Assembly: GCA_029448655.1 (NCBI GenBank)
Contig: JACCLO010000012.1
Coordinates: 3,030,584 to 3,094,583, forward strand
DNA: 64,000 nucleotides
Source of the DNA: Wolfiporia cocos
Lineage: Eukaryota; Basidiomycota; Agaricomycetes; Polyporales; Phaeolaceae
Reading direction: 5' to 3'
Below are positions 1 to 7,807 of the stretch, piece after piece. Both the position numbers and the translations under genes were made by a program. A model generated the notes under the pieces. The model did not search any database and was not told the DNA's origin. It worked only from the letters and a program-made list of their open reading frames with translations. The stretch's first letter is position 1. Each line of letters opens with the position of its first letter.

Positions 1-53
1 CTTGCCTAACCAGCAACTACCAAGACATATCAAGTAAGTGTTATCTTGTGTTA
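1..53 (+). repeat. 3' end of a B/C-type LTR (truncated by window edge)
   Basis: The first 53 bases match the reverse complement of the outer 53 bases of the LTRs at 14526 and 24829, with a few mismatches, and end in CTTGTGTTA like those LTRs. The fragment is therefore the last part of a plus-oriented B/C-type LTR, apparently inserted into the family M LTR that follows. The expected PBS of that family does not follow, so a solo LTR is likely. Confidence 0.75.
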
Positions 54-530
54 TATCTCTTACTTAGGTCATGTGGTACGTCACTGGAGTTACCCGCGTT
101 ACATAGTCATGTGCAGCGTAGTCACAGTGTGCACAGACCACGCCATTAGGGCAGGTCTTGTAGCTACAGAAGTCTGCGTTTACATGTATATATACTAGGT
201 AGCGTTCTGAGGTACTCCTCAGAACTTATCTTCTCGTCGTTGGGGGCGCGTCCCCTGGCAACCTTTCAATACCGTCTGCCTTTCTGTCTTTGCGTGCAGG
301 GTCTTAGACGACAAAGCCTGCTACGTCCTACTTGGGCGTGGGGGCCTCTATTCATTGCATCCACCTCGTCTTTATTCCTTTACCTGCTAGTCTGTGCAAT
401 ACGGCAGGGCTCCTCAATAGGAGCGCCTTCTTGTTCTCCGCCATAGGAGGGTAGGGGGCTATTGGAGTTAGGGATAGGGCGGATATAGAGGTTCCCCGCT
501 AGGGCGGGTGGCACGGTGGTTACCGTGACA
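54..530 (+). repeat. LTR family M, 5'-truncated copy 1
   Basis: Matches, in opposite orientation, the complete family M solo LTR at 13454-14066: the TATA box after CATG, a 9-bp perfect hairpin (GTTCTGAGG / CCTCAGAAC) and the terminal CCGTGACA are all present. The 5' part is missing where the B/C-type LTR end adjoins. Confidence 0.7.
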
Positions 531-959
531 ACCATGCCATTAGGGCAGGTCTTGTAGCTACAGTAGATAGCGTCCACATGTATATATACTAGGTAGCGTT
601 CTGAGGTACTCCTCAGAACTTATCTTCTCGTCGTTGGGGGCGTGTCCCCTGGCAACCTTTTCATATACCGTCTGTCTACTTGTCCTTGCGTGCAGGGTCT
701 TAGACAACAAAGCCTGCTACGTCCTACTTGGGCGTGGGGGCCTCTATTCATTGCATCCAACTATCTCTTATTCCTTTACTTGCTAGTCTGGGGGCGTACC
801 GGTACACTCATGTGTCGGTACCTCAAGCACGGCAGGGCTCCTCAATAGGAGTGCCTCCTTGTTCTCCGCCATTAGGAGGGTAGGGGGCTATAGGCATCAG
901 AGATGAGGCGGATATAGGGGTTCCCCGCTGGGGCGGGTGGCACGGTGGTTACCGTGATA
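531..959 (+). repeat. LTR family M, partial tandem copy 2
   Basis: Repeats the segment 137-530 in direct orientation, starting at ACCATGCCATTAGGGCAGG, including the same TATA box and hairpin. It carries about 35 extra bases near 790-831. The end reads CCGTGATA instead of CCGTGACA. The two copies together form a head-to-tail partial LTR array. Confidence 0.7.
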
Positions 960-1004
960 AGCTCTTCTAACAACAAGACCTTACAAGTAAGTCATCCGTT
1001 ACAA

Positions 1005-1385
1005 ATTGAGCGTGTCATCGCCGCCGTCGTGCGTGACAGCGGCGGCGAGGCGCTTGTTGGTGGCGCGGGGGCGGCATGGGACGAGCGCGATGATAAGCGC
1101 GCCATTATCTGGCGCGACGAGACGTAGCGCCGATCGTGGGATAACTCTCCGCGTTTGGGAGGTCAGACGCCCGCCGGATCTCATCTGTCATCGGGCGGCG
1201 GCATCCACCCCACGCGTGGGAGATACAGAAATAGAATATTGTTATTACCATTTGATTCGTAGGGCTACGTTGTCTAGAAAGCGTGAAAGAACGCTGTGAT
1301 TATGTAAAGAATTGAGCGCACCATCACCACCGTCGTGCGCGACAGCGGCGGCGGGGTGCTTGTTGGTGGCGTGGGGGCAGCAGGG
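1005..1385 (+). repeat. pair of ~75-bp direct repeats (1005-1080 and 1311-1385)
   Basis: Both copies start ATTGAGCG, run through a CGTCGTGCG-GACAGCGGCGGCG core and end in a G-rich GGTGGCG stretch, with scattered, mostly C/T and G/A differences. The unit after the second copy degenerates into GGTAGGTGGCGCGGGGAG-like subrepeats. Origin unknown. Confidence 0.6.
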
Positions 1386-1512
1386 CACTGGTAGGTGGCG
1401 CGGGGAGTGAAGCGCTGGTGGGTGGCACGGGGAGTGGGCGGGCACATGATCTTCACCCCAGAAGGGCAATCAACTGCAGTGCTACTGGCAGTATGCGGGT
1501 AGTACGATAATT

Positions 1513-1562
1513 CAAGCTTATTAGCTTGGTGCACGCACGTGTATGGCAAGCTAATAAGCTTG
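1513..1562. repeat. 16-bp perfect inverted repeat with 18-nt loop
   Basis: CAAGCTTATTAGCTTG (1513-1528) and its exact reverse complement (1547-1562) flank an 18-nt GC-rich spacer. No coding sequence or T-run accompanies it, so a terminator role is not indicated. Confidence 0.7.
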
Positions 1563-2533
1563 GTAATACATGAGGTTTAGGTGAGCATAGCTATACAAGG
1601 ACAGCGCATAAAGCAATGATCGAACAATTGCAGCATTACGAGAAGCGGGCACTACCCCAGCATTGCCAGCCTGTCACAGATTTATCTGGGACTTACAGCA
1701 TTTTTCCTACGATTATAGCAATTTACCTGGGATTTATACGTCTACCTACAAGTTATCTACGGGTTAACTCCCATTGCCACCACGACAAGCTCTTAACTGG
1801 GCTTATCAACCACATGACTAGCTTACATAACGCTACGGCACCTTCCGGTCCAATAGCATAGCTACAGCTATGTCATACAGGTCTCGCCCGTCAGAGCAAG
1901 ACCAGCCACGTCATAGATCTTAGATCATAATGATAGGCCGAGCGCGGCACGCTCGCATAATAATGTCCACAAGTACAAACAGTGCCTCGCGGCCTTGTAC
2001 TATTGGGTCGGCCTTCCCGGCTTCCCACCGCCATAAGATCCTAGATCACAATGGCACCTCAGGCGCGCCACGCCTTCGCATAATAATGGCAACACGGCCA
2101 AATAGCACTATATTAGCATCAAGGCAATATCGCTATAGGCTACGGCCTTCTCGGCCTCCCACGGACTCGGCGCTCTCCAAGTCCCGGGCTTCTGCCATCA
2201 CGGCGTTGCCCAAACACCGGTCCTCGCCTCACGGCTAAGACCACCATATGTTCCGGTAACCTTCCGGACCGGGAATATCACATGCTACGGTGCCTACTGG
2301 CCCAATAGCATTACGACCTCGGCGCTCCGCCTTGGTCAGCATCCGATGACCGGCCAATCGCCATTATACCTCACGGTATCCGGCAACCGGCATCCCTTAT
2401 ACCCGGGCTGCGCCCGTCTTCACATGTCCATCTAACGATGAGACCACACACTCTCTATTTTACCATTGGCCCGGCCATTACCGGCGGGCCACGGCCTTTG
2501 TAGAGTAGTCATACCACTTGGTCGCCCTTATGG

Positions 2534-3232
2534 TGACACAGACTAGACTGTGGGACTCACACTATAACCTAATAAGCGACTTGAAGGAGTTGCTGGAGGT
2601 TGGTGAGGAGGCTAGTGGGCGCAAGCAGAGATGATATGTAACTGTGCGAATGCAGAGAACAAATCTAAGGCTTATCCGCAGTGATAGCCCTACTTATATA
2701 CATGCTTTGTTTGGTTACCGGTAAGGGAGCCAAACATGAAGGTGGTCTGTGCGCAGACATAACTAATATGGTTAAGTCGTAAACTGCAATAGACCATGTG
2801 CGCCGGTAATGGCCGCACCAGTAAGATCGTTTGTTTGGACTGTAGGTCCATGTTGTGGAAGTGGCTGTAGCTACGTTAGTAAGCCATGCATGTGATTCTT
2901 ATATACCGACATCGGGATATGAGTAATCGTAAGGGCATTGGCATGTGACAACGAGCAGGCCGCTTATCCAATTGTACTGACATAGCCCGGTATCGGGATA
3001 TGAGTAAGGCGCGTGACACCGGAGGTTGGTCCGCTGAGTCATTGACGCGTACAAACGTGTTATGTACGTGTTGTTATGACAAGTGGACGTATACCGCGTT
3101 GTGTACGTGTTGTTTGGTTGCGTGTACGTGTAGACGGGCGCTTAGCAGCGTAAATGTCTACAAGGTCGTAGAAATACCAGATAAATAGGTAAAAATACGG
3201 GAAAAATAGTGGTATGTCACAAATCTGTGACA
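2534..3232 (-). repeat. A1 3' LTR (699 bp)
   Basis: Runs from TGACACAGACT to ATCTGTGACA on the plus strand, so the element-sense ends are TGTCACAG...CTGTGTCA, a near-perfect terminal inverted repeat. The predicted 5'-end sequence of the RNA lies at 2656-2666 and the TATA box at 2691-2700. Confidence 0.92.
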
Positions 3233-3245
3233 TTACCCCCTCTTC
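3233..3245 (-). promoter_or_regulatory. A1 polypurine tract
   Basis: Element-sense GAAGAGGGGGTAA lies directly against the 3' LTR, the position where plus-strand DNA synthesis is primed in LTR retroelements. The same (A)GGGGG(G)TAA-TGTCAC junction occurs in B, C, D, G and A3. Confidence 0.85.
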
Positions 3246-3271
3246 AGGTTTCATTGTCCCTAATGGAACGA

Positions 3272-6200
3272 TTACTTTCCTGTGGAGCCGAAACCACCAG
3301 TACCGCGCTCGGATTTAATCTTTTCAAAGTAAGATTTTCCGTGTAGCGTAATATGTGGGTCCTTAGCAACTTCGCAGATGAGCTGCGCAATCTTATCACC
3401 GGCCCGGATATCGATAGATATGTCGGAGTGATTCCGGAGAATGATGATTACTTCGCCTTGATAGTCATGGTCGATAACGCCACCCATTACGTCTATGCCT
3501 TTGCGTGCGAGACTAGAGCGGGGGGCGATACGTCCGTAAGTGCCGAAAGGTACTTGGATCTTCAGTTTGGTGTTGTATTCTGTCTGCCCGTGAGCTGGCA
3601 GAACGTCACCTGTTGCAGTGTACAGGTCAAACCCAACCGAGTCCTTGGTTCCCTTTTCCGGCATTCGGCCGCCTTCACCGACTACGATTTTCAAATCCGC
3701 GTTTTGGTTAATGTCAGCCGACATCCATCCCCCGTCGGGGTGTCTAACCATGCGTTGCTTAGGATCCTTCGCAAATTCTTCGCAATACTGCGGCCAGTCG
3801 TCTGGCCACGTGCATTCGTCGGCTTCCCAGTCGTCGCTGTCAGGGTCGAAGACATGAACTGCTTCTTTCCTTCTAGCTGATCGCCTGAGGGGGACGTCCT
3901 GCATTGGAATGGCATGTGAAGCCTTGTATTCCTGCAGAATGTCGTATGCCGTGTCGAGATCGGCTTCGCGTACCCAGGAGTCGTCATTGATACCGAACCC
4001 TTTCCATCGGATTCTGTATTCAACTCTTCCTGCACGGAGACGATGATCTAAGATCTTCTCGACTTCCCATAATTCCTCGCCGTCGACCATTTCTGGTTGA
4101 GGCTCTGGTTTTTTCTGATGCACCGGGTCCTTGTACATGACCAACTTGGAAGCGTGAAATACTGGGTGATAAGCCCTGTATTGCTCGTCCATGTGTACCC
4201 TAAAGGTGACCGGCGATAATTGTTCAATTATCTTAAATGGTCCCAAATAGCGTGGACTAAGACTTCTTTCGGAGTCTTGCCAGCTACGGGCGTCAACGAG
4301 AACTTTGTCGCCGACTTTAAACGGTACCGAGCGCTTATGTTGATCATAATACCAAGACCAGCGTTCAGCAGCCAGTTTCATAGCTGCCTTAGCTTGTTCT
4401 TGTGCTGACCATCTGGCGTAAGCAAATTGATTTAAATCCGAATATTGCGTCGGCTTCAAATCCGTAGGTCCTGCATTGGGATGCCTTCCTAGTTCGACGA
4501 AGAATGGACTATTCTTGGTCGTCTCACTAGCCGCGTTATTGTACGCGAACTCTGCCGTGGGGAGATAGAATACCCAGTTATCTTTTTGGATAACGTCGAT
4601 GTAGCATCGTAGGTATTGTTCTAGAATTTGGTTAATTCTCTCCGTTTGGCCGTCCGCTTGCGGGTGATAGGCTGTTGTCATCGACCTCTGAATTCCCAAT
4701 TGCTCGCACCATCCCTTGAATAGCTCAGAAGAGAATTGCGGTCCTCTGTCCGAAATGATTTGTTTCGGAAGCCCGTGGTTCGGATAAATCCGAAGGTACA
4801 GGAGGTTCGCTAATTCCTTTGCCGAGATATTGTCCGAAGTGGGAATGAAGTGTGCGCGCTTGGTCAATCGGTCCACTACTACCATAATGGCAGTGAATTG
4901 TTTACGTTCGCCACTAGGCGGTAAGTGGACAATGAAGTCGATGGTGATTGTGTCCCATGGTGCTTCCGGAACTGGGAGCGGTTGCAGGGGTCCGTACGGG
5001 GTCTGGTTGCGGTTCTTCATGCGCTGGCATGTGTCGCAACCTTCCACGTATTGCTTTACCATCGTGGTCATTCCAGGCCACCAGTAATTACGTGATAGAA
5101 GTTCATAGGTCTTCCATCGTCCGAAGTGTCCGGCAGTCACATGGTCATGATGTAACTCCAGAATCTTCGTGCGCAATTCCTTAGGCTCTTTTGGAACGTA
5201 CACTTTTCCTCGTCTGAGGAGTAATCCGGCCTCCATGTTCCATTCCTGGAGATCTTTACCGAATTCCTTGGGACCACTTTTCAGTAGTTCCTGGTAATCC
5301 TTGGTAATCTGATCGTCCATGAGGGCTTGTCGGATTTGTCGGAGGAGGTCCTCGTCGCCTGATTGTATCTCCTGCTGTGACGCTTCTAGCGCCCTAACCG
5401 TAAAGTATTCCGGTTTCAGCAAAATTTGATCGCGATTGTCGAGTTCCACCCCCTCTTCATGGTCTGGCCTCCGTGACAGAGGATCAGCCGTAAGCATTGT
5501 TTTACCGGGTTTGTGGCACATGGTGAAGTTGAACCTTGTCAGGTAAAGACTCCAACGTGCCTGTCTCCGGGTTAGCCGTTGTGCCGATTTGAAATATGTC
5601 AGATTGAGATGATCCGACCAGACTTCAAATTTGTGTGGGTGTCCTTCGAGGTAATGTCTCCATTCCTCTAGAGCGCGGATGATTGCGAGTAACTCCTTAT
5701 CGTAAATCTCATAGTTCCTTTCGGGTGCTGATAGAGATTTCGAGTAAAAGGCTACCGGATGCCAGAGCTTATCCTCCGAAGAGTATTGCGATAGCACTGC
5801 ACCAGTTGCGTAATCGGAAGAATCCGCTTCCACGCGGAACGGGGACTCCTGATCTGGGATCCGGAGTATTGGGGCCGATGTGAAAGCTTCCTTGAGAGTT
5901 TGGAAGGCTTCCGCTTGTTCGGGTCCCCAGTTCCACTGCGTGTTTTTCTTGGACAGTTCGGTTAACGGCTTAACCACTTTGGAGAAGTCTTTAATGAACC
6001 GCCGGTAGTAGTTGGCGAAGCCAACAAAGGCCTGGACGTCCTTCACCTTGGCAGGTGTAGGCCAGTCCATGACACCGGCTACCTTCTTAGGGTCCATTTC
6101 GACTTTTCCTTTGGAAATGATCATTCCCAGGTATTCAATACTGCTTTGTTCGAAGAAGCACTTTTCAGGCTTCGCGAACAAGTCGTTGTCTTGCAAGATT

Positions 6201-7807
6201 TGTAATACTTGCTTGACAATACGACGGTGTTCCAACAGGTCGTTTCCGAACACAAGGATGTCGTCTAGGTAGACAATGACCTTTCCTTCTCTGATAAGGT
6301 CACCTAGAATATCATTCATCATGTGCTGGAACGTGCTGGGTGCATTACAAAAGCCGAAGTACATGACTACAGCTTCGTAAAGGCCGTTAGGCGTAATGAA
6401 TGCGGTCTTCCATTCATCTCCCTTCTTGATTCTTACGTTGTTGTAACCCCAACGTAAGTCGAGCTTCGTAAATATCGAAGCCTGGCTAAGCTTATCGATA
6501 AGCTCGTCTATGCGTGGGAGAGGGTACCTGTTTTTAATGGTCAAGTCGTTTACTTTCCGGTAATCGACTACCATTCGGGCTCCGCCGTCTTTTTTAGGGA
6601 CGAAGAAGACCGGGCTCGCGATCGGGGATTTTGAGTGTCGGATGTAGCCCTTCCGTAACTCTTCCTGAATCCACTGATCTAGCGAGTTCGCTTCCTGAGG
6701 AGACATCTTGTATGCCTTACTCGGGGGCGGTAGTACCGCGTCATCGGGGAAGTCGATGGCGTGGTCATATGGTTTCCGTTCGGGCATCCTTTCGGATGCG
6801 CGTTGAGAAAATACCGTGGGACCAAACTCCTGGTATTCCTCCGGAACCAAGGATTTCCATTTCTGGAGATCCGCATCTGTCAGGAATTCATCATCCGACT
6901 TCTCCGTTATCGACTGAATGGCATCGATAAGGAGTTCCGTTCCTTCGTCAAGGGTGTTCACCCAAGCGACAAAGGGATTCTCCGGCTCCTCTAAGCCGAG
7001 AAAATCTATTGGAAAGTCATTGATGATCTGATAGATGTTGCGGGGTTTGATTTCGTCCTCTTCCTCTGAAATCGAAACCCGTTTGCCATGTTTGCATTTT
7101 TCCGTACATCGATATGTGAAGGTTCCTTCCGGCCAGTTGAAGTCCGGGTTGTGTTTCAGGAACCAATCATATCCGAGGATCACATCCGCATTCTGTACGT
7201 CCATTACGTACAAGAATTCGGTGGACTTGTGTTCCTCGTGCACCATATAAGCTTTTACTGCCATATTGATATTACCGGCGGTATTAGAGGTACCGTCGGC
7301 GTTGCGAATCTCGAGAGGTGAAGGTAGTTTTTGAGTGACTAACTTCTCCTCATGGACGAGTTTCTTATCGATGACGCTTATGGATGCACCGGTGTCGGTT
7401 AATGCCATGGCGTTGACTTTCTTCCCGTATACCCACAATTCCACTTCGATAGAGAACGATTTATTGTCGTCTCGAGAATCGTTTCCATGTACATTATACA
7501 AAGTGAAAAACTTCAATGCGAGCGGGTCAGGATAAAAGTATTGTACAGGAGGGGCACGTGTAGCTAGTGTCCGAGTCCTCCGGGCAAAGTCCATTGCCGA
7601 GTTTCCGAATATACCGAGATGGGATACCGGGTGACGTACGACCGCCTTATCTTCCCACAAGATAAGGGGTCTCTGTGAAGCCTCTTCGTAGAGGTGCGCT
7701 TCTTCGGGGCGCTGTACACTCCCAGCCGCTGCGGGGCTGGTGTGTTCTTCACAGGACGTCTTCGAGACGTGTGGTTGGGGCGAGGGGAACTGAGATGGTC
7801 CCGACAT
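3272..7807 (-). CDS. pol: Pol polyprotein with chromodomain and dUTPase (A1)
   Basis: A 1511-residue open frame. Domains in order: aspartic protease (DTGAS near 138-142), reverse transcriptase (YLDD near 513), RNase H, integrase zinc-binding region (HHDH...CDTC, about 880-925) and catalytic core (D, D in SDRGPQF, E in GQTERINQ), a GPF-type module (LGPFKI), a chromodomain (WEVEKILDH, from about 1243), and a C-terminal trimeric-type dUTPase (about 1386-1511) with all five motifs: DSVGFDL, PRSSLA, GVIDHDYQGE, GDKIAQLIC, RGTGGFGSTG. The first ATG overlaps the gag end by 59 nt in the +1 frame, so synthesis probably needs frameshifting or reinitiation. Residues about 947-1144 are unusually divergent from the A3 copy. 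The polyprotein would copy and integrate the element; dUTPase would limit uracil in the cDNA (inference). Confidence 0.95.
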   Translation of the reverse strand: MSGPSQFPSPQPHVSKTSCEEHTSPAAAGSVQRPEEAHLYEEASQRPLILWEDKAVVRHPVSHLGIFGNSAMDFARRTRTLATRAPPVQYFYPDPLALKFFTLYNVHGNDSRDDNKSFSIEVELWVYGKKVNAMALTDTGASISVIDKKLVHEEKLVTQKLPSPLEIRNADGTSNTAGNINMAVKAYMVHEEHKSTEFLYVMDVQNADVILGYDWFLKHNPDFNWPEGTFTYRCTEKCKHGKRVSISEEEDEIKPRNIYQIINDFPIDFLGLEEPENPFVAWVNTLDEGTELLIDAIQSITEKSDDEFLTDADLQKWKSLVPEEYQEFGPTVFSQRASERMPERKPYDHAIDFPDDAVLPPPSKAYKMSPQEANSLDQWIQEELRKGYIRHSKSPIASPVFFVPKKDGGARMVVDYRKVNDLTIKNRYPLPRIDELIDKLSQASIFTKLDLRWGYNNVRIKKGDEWKTAFITPNGLYEAVVMYFGFCNAPSTFQHMMNDILGDLIREGKVIVYLDDILVFGNDLLEHRRIVKQVLQILQDNDLFAKPEKCFFEQSSIEYLGMIISKGKVEMDPKKVAGVMDWPTPAKVKDVQAFVGFANYYRRFIKDFSKVVKPLTELSKKNTQWNWGPEQAEAFQTLKEAFTSAPILRIPDQESPFRVEADSSDYATGAVLSQYSSEDKLWHPVAFYSKSLSAPERNYEIYDKELLAIIRALEEWRHYLEGHPHKFEVWSDHLNLTYFKSAQRLTRRQARWSLYLTRFNFTMCHKPGKTMLTADPLSRRPDHEEGVELDNRDQILLKPEYFTVRALEASQQEIQSGDEDLLRQIRQALMDDQITKDYQELLKSGPKEFGKDLQEWNMEAGLLLRRGKVYVPKEPKELRTKILELHHDHVTAGHFGRWKTYELLSRNYWWPGMTTMVKQYVEGCDTCQRMKNRNQTPYGPLQPLPVPEAPWDTITIDFIVHLPPSGERKQFTAIMVVVDRLTKRAHFIPTSDNISAKELANLLYLRIYPNHGLPKQIISDRGPQFSSELFKGWCEQLGIQRSMTTAYHPQADGQTERINQILEQYLRCYIDVIQKDNWVFYLPTAEFAYNNAASETTKNSPFFVELGRHPNAGPTDLKPTQYSDLNQFAYARWSAQEQAKAAMKLAAERWSWYYDQHKRSVPFKVGDKVLVDARSWQDSERSLSPRYLGPFKIIEQLSPVTFRVHMDEQYRAYHPVFHASKLVMYKDPVHQKKPEPQPEMVDGEELWEVEKILDHRLRAGRVEYRIRWKGFGINDDSWVREADLDTAYDILQEYKASHAIPMQDVPLRRSARRKEAVHVFDPDSDDWEADECTWPDDWPQYCEEFAKDPKQRMVRHPDGGWMSADINQNADLKIVVGEGGRMPEKGTKDSVGFDLYTATGDVLPAHGQTEYNTKLKIQVPFGTYGRIAPRSSLARKGIDVMGGVIDHDYQGEVIIILRNHSDISIDIRAGDKIAQLICEVAKDPHITLHGKSYFEKIKSERGTGGFGSTGK

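Larger units (their letters stand above)
960..1671. other. unassigned repeat-rich interval
   Basis: No gene is supportable. The interval holds a weak B/C-LTR-like patch (about 970-1000), a pair of direct repeats and a 16-bp inverted repeat. It ends at the left target-site copy (CAGCC, 1667-1671) of the family E solo LTR. Confidence 0.5.

Noticed and set aside
3000..3188. 62-residue frame with tandem CCYDKW/CTCC-like cysteines inside the A LTR (also 12304-12492)
   Set aside because: Produced by GTACGTGTTGT repeats in the LTR; antisense to the element and destroyed in A3 by single changes.
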